A DNA stretch of 64,000 bases from Luteibacter rhizovicinus (GTDB taxonomy: Bacteria > Pseudomonadota > Gammaproteobacteria > Xanthomonadales > Rhodanobacteraceae): NCBI RefSeq assembly GCF_004342265.1, contig NZ_SMCS01000003.1, forward strand, positions 310,001-374,000. Direction: 5' to 3'. Numbering within the stretch: position 1 is the stretch's first letter; each line of letters opens with the position of its first letter. The translations under genes and the position numbers were made by a program. Below are positions 16,372 to 26,214 of the stretch, piece by piece. The notes beneath the pieces were generated by a model that saw only the letters and a program-made list of their open reading frames with translations, made no database searches and was not told the DNA's origin.

Positions 16372-19242
16372 ATGAGCCAGAAATCCTTTTCCTCGCTGCG
16401 CGAGCTCGAGCATCACGACGCCTTCGTCGAGCGCCATATCGGCCCGAACGATGCCGAGATCGCGGACATGCTGCGCGTCGTCGGCCACGCATCGCTCGAA
16501 TCGATGACCGATGCGATCGTCCCCGGCTCGATCAAGTCGCCCGCTCCGCTCGCGCTGCCCGACAGCATCACGGAAGTGGAGGCGCTCGCGAAAATTCGCG
16601 CTATCGCCGATCGCAATACCGTCTACCGCAGCTTCATCGGTCAGGGCTACTACGGCACCCATACGCCGAACGTCATTCTGCGCAACGTGCTGGAGAACCC
16701 GGCGTGGTACACGGCATATACGCCCTACCAGGCCGAAATCTCGCAGGGCCGCATGGAAGCCCTGATCAACTTCCAGACGATGGTCGCCGACCTCACCGGC
16801 ATGGACATCTCCAATGCTTCGCTGCTCGACGAGGCCACCGCCGCCGCCGAAGCGATGACGCTGGCTAAGCGCTCCGCGAAGTCGAAGTCGAACGTGTTCT
16901 TCGTGTCGCGCGACATTCATCCGCAGACGCTCGAAGTGCTGCGTACGCGCGCCGACGGCATCGGCATCGAACTGCACATCGGCGACGACAGCGAAGGCTC
17001 GACCGTCGATAGTTTCGGCGTGCTGCTGCAGTACCCGAATACATTCGGCCGCATCAACGATTACCGCGCACTGTCCGAGGCCGTACACGCACGCGGCGGC
17101 ATCGTAGCCGTGGCGACCGACCTGCTTGCGCTTACCCTGATCGCTTCGCCAGGTAGCTGGGGTGCCGATATCGTCGTCGGCAACAGCCAGCGCTTCGGCG
17201 TGCCGTTCGGATTCGGCGGCCCGCATGCCGCCTATCTCGCCTGCCGCGATGCATACAAGCGCTCGATGCCGGGCCGTCTGATCGGCGTGTCGGTCGACAG
17301 CGAAGGCAAGCCGGCATATCGCCTCACGCTGCAGACGCGCGAACAGCACATCCGTCGCGAGAAGGCGACGTCCAACATCTGTACCGCCCAGGTCCTGCTC
17401 GCCGTCATGGCGAGCATGTACGCCGTTTATCACGGCCCCGAAGGCCTGGCGCGCATCGCCAACCGCACGCATCGCCTTGCCGCGATCCTCGCCGGCGCCC
17501 TGCGTGGCGCGAACGTCGCCGTCGGCGACAGCTTCTTCGACACGCTGCACGTCACCGGCGTCGATGCGAAGGCGATCCACGCCGCCGCGAATAACGCAGG
17601 CATCAACCTGCGCGCCATCGATGCATCCAGTGTCGGCATCAGCCTCGACGAAACGACCACGCGTGCGGATGTCGTTGCGCTGGCCGGCGTATTCGGCGCG
17701 AAGATCGACGATATCGACGCACTGGACGCGACCACGGGCGAGGCGCTGCCCGCCGGACTTCGCCGCGACATCGACTTCCTGCAGCATCCGGTGTTCAACA
17801 CGCACCATAGCGAACACGAGCTGCTGCGTTATCTTCGCGGCCTCGCCGACAAGGATCTCGCGCTCGACCGCACGATGATTCCGCTCGGTTCGTGCACGAT
17901 GAAACTCAACGCCACCGCGGAAATGATTCCGGTGACGTGGCCCGAGTTCGCGAACATCCATCCGCTGGCTCCGGCCTCGCAGGCCACGGGCTACAAGCAG
18001 CTGATCGACGAACTCGAAGCCATGCTTGTCGAGTGCACGGGTTACGACGCGGTCAGCCTGCAGCCGAACTCCGGCGCACAGGGCGAATACGCGGGCCTGC
18101 TCGCCATTCGCGCCTATCATCGCTCGCGCGGCGAGGAACATCGCGACATCTGCCTCATTCCCGAATCGGCGCACGGCACCAATCCGGCGTCGGCGCAGAT
18201 GTGCGGCATGACCGTGGTCGTCACCAAGTGCGACAGCAACGGCAACGTCGATGTCGACGACATCCGCGCCAAGGCCGAAAAGTATTCCGACCGTCTCGCC
18301 GCGCTGATGATCACCTACCCATCCACGCACGGCGTGTTCGAGGAAGACGTGGTCGCCATCTGCGACATCGTCCACCAGCACGGCGGTCAGGTGTATACAG
18401 ACGGCGCGAACATGAATGCGCTCGTTGGTGTCGCCAAACCCGGCAAGTGGGGTTCGGACGTCTCGCACCTCAACCTGCACAAGACCTTCTGCATTCCGCA
18501 CGGCGGCGGTGGCCCGGGCGTCGGCCCGTGCGCGGTCAAGTCGCACCTCGCACCGTTCCTTCCGCGCTCGCTGGGTGGCGAAGGCGACGTCGGCATGGTC
18601 AGCGCCGCGACGTTCGGCTCGGCCTCGATCCTGCCCATTTCCTGGATGTACATCACGCTGATGGGCACGGCCGGTCTGCGCAAGGCAACCCAGGTCGCGC
18701 TGCTCAATGCGAACTACATCGCCAAGCGCCTCGCCCCGCATTTCAAGACGCTGTACACCGGCCGCAACGGTCTGGTCGCGCACGAATGCATCCTCGATCT
18801 GCGCCCGCTGAAGGACGCCACGGGCATCGGTGCCGAGGACGTCGCCAAGCGCCTGATCGACTTCGGCTTCCATGCGCCAACGCTGAGCTTCCCGGTGGCG
18901 GGCACGCTGATGGTCGAACCGACGGAAAGCGAATCGCAACATGAACTCGATCGCTTCATCGACGCCATGATCCAGATCCGCGACGAAATCCGTGCCGTGG
19001 AAGATGGCCGCCTGGATCGCGAAGACAATCCGTTGCGCAACGCACCGCACACCGCTGCCATGGTCACGGCGAGCGAATGGACGCATGCCTATCCGCGCGA
19101 GCTGGCCGCCTTCCCGCTGCCCAGCCTGAAACTGCAGAAGTACTGGTCGCCGGTGGCGCGCGTCGATAACGTGTACGGCGACAAGAACATCATGTGCGCC
19201 TGCATTCCGATCGATGCGTTCAAGGACGAAGTCGACGCCTGA
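16372..19242 (+). CDS. gcvP: Glycine dehydrogenase (decarboxylating), P protein
   Basis: This PLP enzyme decarboxylates glycine and hands the aminomethyl group to lipoylated GcvH. The 956 residues match the single-chain P protein: an N-terminal half ([38 protein letters not shown]) and a C-terminal catalytic half with the PLP lysine at about Lys704 in [19 protein letters not shown]. The start at 16372 is the first ATG after the riboswitch; no strong Shine-Dalgarno is visible. gcvT and gcvH are not in this window. Together with tdh and kbl downstream it links threonine, glycine and one-carbon metabolism. Confidence 0.98.
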   Translation: MSQKSFSSLRELEHHDAFVERHIGPNDAEIADMLRVVGHASLESMTDAIVPGSIKSPAPLALPDSITEVEALAKIRAIADRNTVYRSFIGQGYYGTHTPNVILRNVLENPAWYTAYTPYQAEISQGRMEALINFQTMVADLTGMDISNASLLDEATAAAEAMTLAKRSAKSKSNVFFVSRDIHPQTLEVLRTRADGIGIELHIGDDSEGSTVDSFGVLLQYPNTFGRINDYRALSEAVHARGGIVAVATDLLALTLIASPGSWGADIVVGNSQRFGVPFGFGGPHAAYLACRDAYKRSMPGRLIGVSVDSEGKPAYRLTLQTREQHIRREKATSNICTAQVLLAVMASMYAVYHGPEGLARIANRTHRLAAILAGALRGANVAVGDSFFDTLHVTGVDAKAIHAAANNAGINLRAIDASSVGISLDETTTRADVVALAGVFGAKIDDIDALDATTGEALPAGLRRDIDFLQHPVFNTHHSEHELLRYLRGLADKDLALDRTMIPLGSCTMKLNATAEMIPVTWPEFANIHPLAPASQATGYKQLIDELEAMLVECTGYDAVSLQPNSGAQGEYAGLLAIRAYHRSRGEEHRDICLIPESAHGTNPASAQMCGMTVVVTKCDSNGNVDVDDIRAKAEKYSDRLAALMITYPSTHGVFEEDVVAICDIVHQHGGQVYTDGANMNALVGVAKPGKWGSDVSHLNLHKTFCIPHGGGGPGVGPCAVKSHLAPFLPRSLGGEGDVGMVSAATFGSASILPISWMYITLMGTAGLRKATQVALLNANYIAKRLAPHFKTLYTGRNGLVAHECILDLRPLKDATGIGAEDVAKRLIDFGFHAPTLSFPVAGTLMVEPTESESQHELDRFIDAMIQIRDEIRAVEDGRLDREDNPLRNAPHTAAMVTASEWTHAYPRELAAFPLPSLKLQKYWSPVARVDNVYGDKNIMCACIPIDAFKDEVDA

Positions 19243-19260
19243 TAGCGTAGTCGCAGAAAC

Positions 19261-19291
19261 GAAAAGGCCCCGCTATGCGGGGCCTTTTCGT
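19261..19291. terminator. Bidirectional terminator between gcvP and the 19307 gene
   Basis: AAAAGGCCCCGC-TAT-GCGGGGCCTTTT is a long perfect stem with A and T tracts on both sides, between two convergent genes. Confidence 0.92.
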
Positions 19292-19306
19292 TCTATTCCT
19301 GGTGGC

Positions 19307-21502
19307 TTATACCCTGCTACGCGTTCGGATCTCGTTCGAATTCCGACTGCTGCGCACCAGCGGCGGTTTACGTAACGTCCATTCTTTCGTGACTTCCGGC
19401 TTGTAGGTCTTGACGACATGCTCGCGCAGCATCTCCTTGATCGCCCCACGCATTGCGGTGGAGTCGGAACGCTTCGCGGCATCGCGCAGATTGTCGAGGT
19501 ACGGCTGCGCGGACGGCGTCGCCGCCATCATGTTGGCCATCTCCTTCTGCAGGATGGTGCCCTGGCGAGGATTGGCCATATTGCGCCCTAACGTATCGAA
19601 AGCTGCCCCATGTTGCTTCGTATAGTCGTCCCACCAGGTGGTGGGACCCGGCTTGCCGAGTTTGGAGCGCGCCAATGGCATCAGATAATCGAGCGACTCC
19701 GTTCCAAGTTGCGCTTGCCGCACTCGCTTGTCCGATGCACTGATCCCTGCATCGATATTCAGCCCGGCACCGACCGGCGCCGACACCTTCGTCACCGATC
19801 GCTCCGTGTCGAAAGTCTGATGCATAAGCAGAACCGGCTGACCATCCTTGATCTTGAAAACCGACTTAATCGTCTGGCTATATTCCTGCGGAAACCCCAC
19901 GTTAACCACGTCCTCCACGAGCTTTCCCACATCGAATACAGGCGTGCCCATTTGCCCCAGGGCTCCATTGACGACATTCGCGACCAATCCTTTCGAATTA
20001 AAGGCGCCCTTCAGTTCAACCTCGACGAACTGGCCTCGCAAGGTCGGCTCTTCATGGCGGTGCACATCGACCAGGGAAAGCTTTGCACTGACACCCGCCT
20101 GGCCAACCACATGCGCGTTCGCCTCCGACTCAAGAGCGACGATATTGCGAACCGAGGGTGTTTCGATGGACTCCCTGACCGATGCAGGGCGAAGCAGGGA
20201 TTTGTGCTGATCTAACAGATTGACGATATGCCGGTCAGCGGACTCATCGATTGCACCGGCCAACTTCAGCGATACATAGTCCTTCAGGAGTGAAGCCGAT
20301 TCACTCATCGCGGCACTCCTGAATTTCGCACCGCCATCCACCTTACCCAGCGAGATATCCGTCAACAGACGGCTGGCCTCCCTAGCATGAGCCTGCATCG
20401 CACAAGCAAGATCGTCGCTGTCTGCATAGCGCGAGGTACTCGACCCGAGCCGCTGACGCGCGAGGTCGGGATTGAAATCGTACATGTCCACAATATCCAT
20501 GGACTGCGTTTTCACCCCTCGCTCCGTTTTCACCTGTACCCCGGCCTTGAGTTCGATAACATCGCCAAACGCAAATTTGGCCGATGCCGATGCGACCCCT
20601 ACTTTCAGATACTCAACGGGGCGCGGCGCGCCCCTCCCCACCGGCTTGACCATATCGGCGGGCAATCCCATACGCTCCAGGCGCTCGTTGAGCGATGAAC
20701 GGGAAACCGCGAGGCGACCAGCGTCTTTCTCGTAGGAACCTGCCAGAGCGGCGATGCTCCGCATGTTGGCCAGCGCCCGCAATGGACTGGCGTGGTACCA
20801 GGCGCCGAGCTTGCCACTTTCGGCCCTCACGTAATCTTCCAGATTCGCATACGTTTTGCCGCGGATTGCGCCAAGGGTCGCGTCGAGCCCGACGAAGTCC
20901 TTGAGAAGTCCGATTCCCACACCGACCGAAGTGGTGGTTTTTTTCTGGATCGCCTTGCTCGCAAGTCCCGCGACTGTCTGCGCAGCCTCCACGAAAAGCC
21001 GTGCCGAGGCTCCGGGCTCGAACCCATACGAGGTCCCCAGGGATGCGCTACCGACGCGCTCGCCACCTTCGGGCAGGTGAGCGCTGAGCGAGCTGAATTC
21101 CGAATCCAGCCGGGCCTTAACCTGCTCGTTCAGCGCGGACCGAAAGTGCCACTTCATCATCCGGCTGACAGCTCTCGCCTCGGGATCCGGCAGGACAGAC
21201 ACCTGCTCGAAGGGATCGAGCACGTTCTGGGCGCGTATGAAATATCGAAGACCGGTAGCCAGTTGCTCTCGGGTGTAAGGCCCGTCCATATCCATCGCCG
21301 CGATACTTTCAGCCAGCAGCCGTGTCTTGCGGAGCTTCTGGCGGGATGTCTTACCGTCATTCGGATAGGCGGCTTCGAGCCGTCGCTCCATCGCCTCGAC
21401 GATACGTTTCAATTCGGGCTTGCCTACCCCAAAGGGGCCGACAGGCGTCGAAATGGGATCCAATGCCGGAGACGTGTCCGTCAATCCAATGTCCTTGCCC
21501 AT
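19307..21502 (-). CDS. Unrecognised 731-residue protein, possible secreted effector
   Basis: I do not recognise this family. The start at 21502 has GGAG 9 nt upstream (21517 is an alternative without one). There is no signal peptide. The N-terminus is rich in Ser, Thr and Pro (KDIGLTDTSPALDPISTPVG), followed by a helical, basic region (ELKRIVEAMERRLEAAYPND). Two stretches look beta-rich (VGVASASAKFAFGDVIELKA and GVSAKLSLVDVHRHEEPTL). The C-terminus is Arg-rich. Base composition is visibly less GC-rich than the neighbours and it stands alone between two terminators. These traits fit a laterally acquired type III/IV-type effector or toxin, but that is inference. Confidence 0.7.
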   Translation of the reverse strand: MGKDIGLTDTSPALDPISTPVGPFGVGKPELKRIVEAMERRLEAAYPNDGKTSRQKLRKTRLLAESIAAMDMDGPYTREQLATGLRYFIRAQNVLDPFEQVSVLPDPEARAVSRMMKWHFRSALNEQVKARLDSEFSSLSAHLPEGGERVGSASLGTSYGFEPGASARLFVEAAQTVAGLASKAIQKKTTTSVGVGIGLLKDFVGLDATLGAIRGKTYANLEDYVRAESGKLGAWYHASPLRALANMRSIAALAGSYEKDAGRLAVSRSSLNERLERMGLPADMVKPVGRGAPRPVEYLKVGVASASAKFAFGDVIELKAGVQVKTERGVKTQSMDIVDMYDFNPDLARQRLGSSTSRYADSDDLACAMQAHAREASRLLTDISLGKVDGGAKFRSAAMSESASLLKDYVSLKLAGAIDESADRHIVNLLDQHKSLLRPASVRESIETPSVRNIVALESEANAHVVGQAGVSAKLSLVDVHRHEEPTLRGQFVEVELKGAFNSKGLVANVVNGALGQMGTPVFDVGKLVEDVVNVGFPQEYSQTIKSVFKIKDGQPVLLMHQTFDTERSVTKVSAPVGAGLNIDAGISASDKRVRQAQLGTESLDYLMPLARSKLGKPGPTTWWDDYTKQHGAAFDTLGRNMANPRQGTILQKEMANMMAATPSAQPYLDNLRDAAKRSDSTAMRGAIKEMLREHVVKTYKPEVTKEWTLRKPPLVRSSRNSNEIRTRSRV

Positions 21503-21662
21503 AGAAACCTGCTCCATGCTTATTGCTGACCGGGGATAAGGCCCATCCTTACGTCATCGCTTCGCACGAACTATCGGTATCTGCCTGTCAGCTGGTAGGG
21601 GATGCCCCATATGCAACACCGCCTCCGAAGCACCCAATCGATGCAAAGGCATCATTGCTTCC

Positions 21663-21692
21663 AAAAAAAACCCCGCGGTTGCGGGGTTTTTT
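21663..21692. terminator. Bidirectional terminator after the M16 peptidase pair
   Basis: AAAAAAAACCCCGC-GGTT-GCGGGGTTTTTT lies 9 nt past the peptidase stop at 21701, with A and T tracts on both sides. Confidence 0.92.
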
Positions 21693-21700
21693 CCTGAGCC

Positions 21701-23107
21701 TCAGGGTTTGACCACCCTGAAATTCCCATGTGCTTTCAACTGCGAGTCGATGGCTTTTTCATCGCCGACGATAACGATACTCTGCAAGGCAGGATCGAAA
21801 TAACGGCTACCGATCGCTGTAACCTGCTCCGCCGTCACCTGGGATGTTTTCTCTACGTATTCGGTAACGAACGATGCGGGCAGCTTGTACGTCCATGTCG
21901 TTGCCAGTGTGGTTGCGAGGCTACGTTGCTGCTGATTGCGATAAAGGTACAGCCCGGCGATCAGTCGCTTCGCACCGACGAGTTCTTCGTCGCTGGCAGG
22001 CTGTGTGGCCATGCCGCGCAAAAGCTTGTCCACCTCATCAAGGGTAGGCCCGGTCACTTCATTGCGAACGTCGGCCACGACGCGGAGTTCGCTACCGGCA
22101 CGACGCGGCGTGACGATCGACCCCGGCGAATAGGTGTAACCCTTGTCTTCGCGGATATCCTCCGTCAACCGGCTACTGAACGAACCGCCGAAGATCATAT
22201 TTGCCACGGTCAGCGGTACATAGTCGACGTTGTTGGCGGAAACCGCCGGATGCCCCATGCGAATCGCGGACTGTACGCTTCCATCGCGTTGCACCAGCAC
22301 GCGTACCGGTTTGACATCGACGGGAACCGCCGGGGTTTCAGTGGACGGCGCACCACTGGCCTTCCAGTGGCCGAACGTGGCCGTGGCCAGCGCGAGCGCT
22401 TTAACGGCATCGATCTTCCCGACAATGACCAGCAACGCACGATCCGGACGCGCGCGCTGCGCGTATTCGGCGCGCAGGCTGGCTGGGGTAGCGGCTTCAA
22501 TCGACGCTTCGGTAGGAACGATGCGGGCATAGGGATGATCGCCATACAGCGCGGTCGCGAAAGCCCGCGAAGCCTGCCACGCGGGCTCGCCTTCCGATGC
22601 CTTCAGTTCCTGCAGCGCATTTGCCTTGCCGAGCGCGACCTCCTTGTCGGGAAAAGTCGAATGCAGGGCGATATCGCCGAGCAAATCCATCAAGACAGGC
22701 GCATGCGACGCCAGCGCGGTACCTCTCAACGTAATGGCATCGGCACTGGAACCCGACGAGAACTCCCCGCCGATAGCCTGCCATTGCTCGGCCAGCTGTT
22801 GCGAACTGCGCGTGGTCGTTCCCGCATCGAGCAAGCCGGAAAACAGATCGGATACCGCCGGCGCATTGGCGGGATCGGCGGCCGTGCCGCCTAGCAACGT
22901 CAGCACGGCGGTGATCTTGGGCATGCCCTGGCGCGGGACGATCCACACCGTCAGCCCATTCGGCAACACGTGTTGATCGACTGGCAAAGGGGGAAGCGGC
23001 TTCGCTTCACCGTAAGGGGGAAGGTCCTTTGGAAAAACAGGTTCGGCCGAATGCGCGATACCGGCAAAAGCAAGCGCAAGTGCGGCCGTCAGCGTCAGCG
23101 TTTTCAT
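21701..23107 (-). CDS. M16-family peptidase partner, catalytically inactive type
   Basis: This 468-residue secreted protein starts at 23107, chosen because the signal peptide (MKTLTLTAALALAFAGIAHSA) and AAGGGG lie there. The two M16 halves are present (HVLPNGLTVWIVPRQGMPKI; later RMGHPAVSANNVDYVPLTVAN). The zinc motif HxxEH is replaced by VSDLFSGLLDAGT, so it cannot bind the catalytic zinc. In such pairs the inactive subunit helps form the substrate chamber of a heterodimer. It begins 11 nt after the active M16 gene and is surely in its operon. Likely periplasmic. Confidence 0.93.
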   Translation of the reverse strand: MKTLTLTAALALAFAGIAHSAEPVFPKDLPPYGEAKPLPPLPVDQHVLPNGLTVWIVPRQGMPKITAVLTLLGGTAADPANAPAVSDLFSGLLDAGTTTRSSQQLAEQWQAIGGEFSSGSSADAITLRGTALASHAPVLMDLLGDIALHSTFPDKEVALGKANALQELKASEGEPAWQASRAFATALYGDHPYARIVPTEASIEAATPASLRAEYAQRARPDRALLVIVGKIDAVKALALATATFGHWKASGAPSTETPAVPVDVKPVRVLVQRDGSVQSAIRMGHPAVSANNVDYVPLTVANMIFGGSFSSRLTEDIREDKGYTYSPGSIVTPRRAGSELRVVADVRNEVTGPTLDEVDKLLRGMATQPASDEELVGAKRLIAGLYLYRNQQQRSLATTLATTWTYKLPASFVTEYVEKTSQVTAEQVTAIGSRYFDPALQSIVIVGDEKAIDSQLKAHGNFRVVKP

Positions 23108-23118
23108 TTTCGACCCCT

Positions 23119-24477
23119 TCACTTGGCTGCGACCGGTGTGCGATCGATGACGCTGCGGTTGGCGGCGACGAGGTAGGTGCGTGCCACTCTCTGCACATCG
23201 GCGGGGGTGACGCCGTCGATCAGTTTCGGTACGTCGTTCACCGTACGGGCATCGCCCCACAGGGTCTGCAACTTGGCAATCGCATCCGCACGATTGATGA
23301 ACGACTCCAGTTGTCCGTACCAGTCGGAAAGCATCTTCGTTTTGACGCGCGCCAACGAAGCCGCATCGACCCCATCGTGGTCGATGTGCGCGATTTCTTC
23401 ATCCAGACCCTTTAGAACGGCATCGGGCGATGTCGTGGGTTTGTACATCGCAAAGAGACTCAGCATCGTCGGACCATCGAAATCCCAGGCATCGCCGAGC
23501 GGGAAGTTAAGGCCGCCATCGATATTGGTAAGCAGTTCGCGGTTCTTGACCAGACCCTGGTAAAACCGCGACGCGTTGTCGCCGACCAGCAGCTGACTCA
23601 GTACCGCCATCGCCGCATGATCGCGGCTGCCCCTCGGCGGCGCCTTCCAGCCGATGGCAAGCGCCGGAACCCGCGCCAGGGAATCGGTCTCGCTTGTGCG
23701 GCGTTCTTTGGTATTCAACGGCTCGGATACATCGCCGCGCACCGGTGCCGTCTGTGTCGGTATATCGCCGAAGTATTTCTCGACCAGGGCGAACACCTGC
23801 GCCGCTTCGACGTCGCCGGCCACGCCGATCACCGCATTGCCCGGCTGATAGAACTTCGCGTGAAAAGCCTTTACGTCGTCGATCCGGGCACTGTCCAGAT
23901 CCTTGAACGAACCGTAGCCATCGTGCTTATTGGCCCATTTGTCGAACGCCAGCGCATTCAGATGGGTCCAGTAAAACAGACCATAAGGCTGATTCGTCAC
24001 GTTGACCCTGATTTCTTCTTTCACCACGTCGCGCTGATTGGTCAGGTTCTTCTCGCTGAAATCGAGCGCGCGCATGCGGTCGGCTTCCAGCCACAACATG
24101 GGCGCAAGCGCCGTGGTGGGGCCCGTCTCGATATAGTTCGTGAAGTCGGCGCGGGTGGATCCATTGTTGATGCCACCACCTCCCTGAATCACGCGATCGA
24201 ACACGCCCTTGGGCGATACCGGCGTGCCCTGGAACATCAGGTGTTCGAAGAGATGCGCAAAGCCGGTACGGTTTTCAGGCTCGAGCCGCATGCCCACGTG
24301 ATAGACGACGCTGATGCCGACGATGGGCGAGGTATGGTCCTCGCTCACGACCACCACCAGACCGTTGTCGAGCTTCTTTACCGCTATCGGCAACTTCCAT
24401 CTGTCGGTATCGGCAGCGTGCGCACCCGTGCTCAAACCCAGCACCGTCGCGAGGACGGCTACTCCCAAACGACGCAT
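23119..24477 (-). CDS. M16-family zinc peptidase, active subunit
   Basis: This 452-residue secreted metallopeptidase starts at 24477 (AGGGGA about 6 nt upstream). The signal is RRLGVAVLATVLGLSTGAHAAD. The inverted zinc motif HxxEH is intact in RTGFAHLFEHLMFQGTP. The distal Glu is expected in the NQRDVVKEEIRVN segment. The C-terminal half follows with GWKAPPRGSRDHAAMAVLSQLL. It likely degrades peptides in the periplasm together with the inactive partner just downstream, like the two-subunit pitrilysin/PqqL-type systems. The exact substrate is unknown. Confidence 0.95.
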   Translation of the reverse strand: MRRLGVAVLATVLGLSTGAHAADTDRWKLPIAVKKLDNGLVVVVSEDHTSPIVGISVVYHVGMRLEPENRTGFAHLFEHLMFQGTPVSPKGVFDRVIQGGGGINNGSTRADFTNYIETGPTTALAPMLWLEADRMRALDFSEKNLTNQRDVVKEEIRVNVTNQPYGLFYWTHLNALAFDKWANKHDGYGSFKDLDSARIDDVKAFHAKFYQPGNAVIGVAGDVEAAQVFALVEKYFGDIPTQTAPVRGDVSEPLNTKERRTSETDSLARVPALAIGWKAPPRGSRDHAAMAVLSQLLVGDNASRFYQGLVKNRELLTNIDGGLNFPLGDAWDFDGPTMLSLFAMYKPTTSPDAVLKGLDEEIAHIDHDGVDAASLARVKTKMLSDWYGQLESFINRADAIAKLQTLWGDARTVNDVPKLIDGVTPADVQRVARTYLVAANRSVIDRTPVAAK

Positions 24478-24652
24478 CGCTATCCCCTGCATTAATCCAG
24501 ATCGCAGTCATAAGACAGTCTCGCCGAACTGGCAAGTGCGAAGAGACCCCCTCGCCTGGCGCCCGATTAGCCTGGGGGATGGAGGACTAACCGCCACACA
24601 GGCATCATGTACATCTGCCGGCAGCGGACGGCCAAAACACAGGACGATAACG

Positions 24653-25318
24653 ATGACGACCGAAACACCCGCTGGCACCGACCTGCTTGGCCTCCTGAAA
24701 GGCGTCGATGCGTTCACTCACAAGGTCTTTCCGGAAAGCGCCGAGCTGTTCAGCGAACTGGCGACGGGACAGGCTCCGCACACGCTCTTCATTACCTGTG
24801 CCGATTCGCGCGTCGTGCCGGAAATGATTACCCAGACGCAGCCAGGCGAACTGTTCGTCTGCCGCAACATCGGCAACATCGTTCCCGGTTACGGAGAAAT
24901 GCTGGGTGGCGTCTCCGCGGTGGTCGAGTACGCGATCATGGTGCTCGGCGTCAGTCAGATCGTGGTTTGCGGTCACACCGACTGCGGCGCGATGAAGGGC
25001 CTGCTCGCCCCCGATTCCACCCGCGGTATGCCGACGGTGGAAGCCTGGCTGCGCAACGCGGAAGCCGCACGCAGCGCCATCTTCGCGCGCCGCCTGGAAG
25101 GCGCCGACGCCATGCAGGCACTGATCGAAGAAAATGTCCGCTTGCAGCTGATACACCTGCGTACGCATCCAGCCGTCGCGGCCGGCCTGGCGGAGCGCCG
25201 TCTCGCCCTGCAAGGCTGGGTCTACGACATCGAACACGGAAGGGTATCCATCCTGGACGAGGCCGCCGGCACGCTGATCACGCTGGACGAGGCCATAGCC
25301 CGCGAGGCAGCACTGTGA
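24653..25318 (+). CDS. Beta-carbonic anhydrase, second copy (bestrophin-linked)
   Basis: This 221-residue zinc enzyme interconverts CO2 and bicarbonate. Cys49, Asp51 and Arg53 (TCADSRVVPEM), then His108 and Cys111 (CGHTDCGAMKGL), are the beta-class active site. AGGA lies about 8 nt before the ATG. The stop overlaps the GTG start of the bestrophin gene (GTGA), so synthesis of enzyme and channel is coupled. It resembles the copy at 1053 closely in the catalytic segments but carries a different partner. Confidence 0.95.
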   Translation: MTTETPAGTDLLGLLKGVDAFTHKVFPESAELFSELATGQAPHTLFITCADSRVVPEMITQTQPGELFVCRNIGNIVPGYGEMLGGVSAVVEYAIMVLGVSQIVVCGHTDCGAMKGLLAPDSTRGMPTVEAWLRNAEAARSAIFARRLEGADAMQALIEENVRLQLIHLRTHPAVAAGLAERRLALQGWVYDIEHGRVSILDEAAGTLITLDEAIAREAAL

Positions 25319-26190
25319 TCGTCCCCGGCCGCGCCCATCTCGGCCACATCCTCAAATACGTCGGCAGACCGCTGATCCTGCTATTCGCATGGGATGTCGC
25401 CGTAACGGCCGCCTATTACTTCTTCGCATCGTACTGGGTGCAGTTTCCCGCACTCCCACTCACCTTGCTGGGTTCCGCGGTTGCCGTCTATCTCAGCTTC
25501 CGGAATACCACCGCCTACGCGCGCTGGTGGGAAGCGCGCACGCTCTGGGGCTCGATGGTGAATTCGTCGCGCACGTTCGCGCGCGAAGTCGCCACCCTGC
25601 TCCCCACCGGCACCACGAACACGCTACTGGTCCACCGTCACATCGCTTACGTGCAGGCGTTGCGGATGCATCTGCGCAGGCAGACGCCGTGGGACGAGCT
25701 CGCGGCACGATTGCCGGGCGACGAACTCGCCCGGTTGCGCGACGTCGCGAACGTGCCGCAGGCCATCCTGTCCCGCACCGCCTCAATGGTAAGGGCAACC
25801 GGTGTCGACGACATCCGGCATGTCGCGATCGAGAACACGTTCGCGGAACTAACCAATGCGCAGGGCGGCCTGGAACGCATCAAGAACACACCGCTCCCCC
25901 AACAATACGCGACTTATCCCGCACTGTTCACGCATGCCTTTTGCATCCTCCTCCCGCTTGGCATGGTGGAAGCCCTGGGGCTTTACACGCCTCTGGGCTC
26001 GACAGCGGTCGGCTTTCTTTTCCTCGCGCTACTGCAGATCGGCAACGACATGCAGAATCCCTTCGAAAACACCGAGAACGACGTCCCCATGACGGCCATC
26101 ACCCGCGGCATCGAAGTCGATCTTCGCGATGCATTGGGCGAAGCCCACGGGCTCGAACCCGTGGCCATCGAGGGCGGCGTTCTCTGGTAA
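25315..26190 (+). CDS. Bestrophin-family anion channel
   Basis: This 291-residue inner-membrane protein of the bacterial bestrophin (YneE-like) family starts at a GTG that overlaps the carbonic anhydrase stop by 4 nt. Visible features are the first helices (YVGRPLILLFAWDVAVTAAYYFF), the conserved FRNTTAYARWWEARTLWG segment, and YPALFTHAFCILLPLGMVEALG. The C-terminal GNDMQNPFENTENDVPM is a family hallmark. Bestrophins form pentameric channels; eukaryotic ones pass chloride and bicarbonate, some bacterial ones cations. Coupling to carbonic anhydrase argues for bicarbonate here (inference). Confidence 0.92.
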   Translation: MIVPGRAHLGHILKYVGRPLILLFAWDVAVTAAYYFFASYWVQFPALPLTLLGSAVAVYLSFRNTTAYARWWEARTLWGSMVNSSRTFAREVATLLPTGTTNTLLVHRHIAYVQALRMHLRRQTPWDELAARLPGDELARLRDVANVPQAILSRTASMVRATGVDDIRHVAIENTFAELTNAQGGLERIKNTPLPQQYATYPALFTHAFCILLPLGMVEALGLYTPLGSTAVGFLFLALLQIGNDMQNPFENTENDVPMTAITRGIEVDLRDALGEAHGLEPVAIEGGVLW

Positions 26191-26214
26191 CCACCCGCAA
26201 GGCGGAGTCCGATT

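Noticed and set aside
15916-19086. Very long open frame antisense to gcvP (over 1000 codons)
   Set aside because: Its Arg/His/Val/Asp-rich composition and lack of motifs mark it as the complement of a high-GC gene; gcvP on the other strand has clear domains.
21518-21660. PIP box (TTCGB-N15-TTCGB) before the orphan 731-residue gene
   Set aside because: TTCG words occur but none pair at the required spacing.
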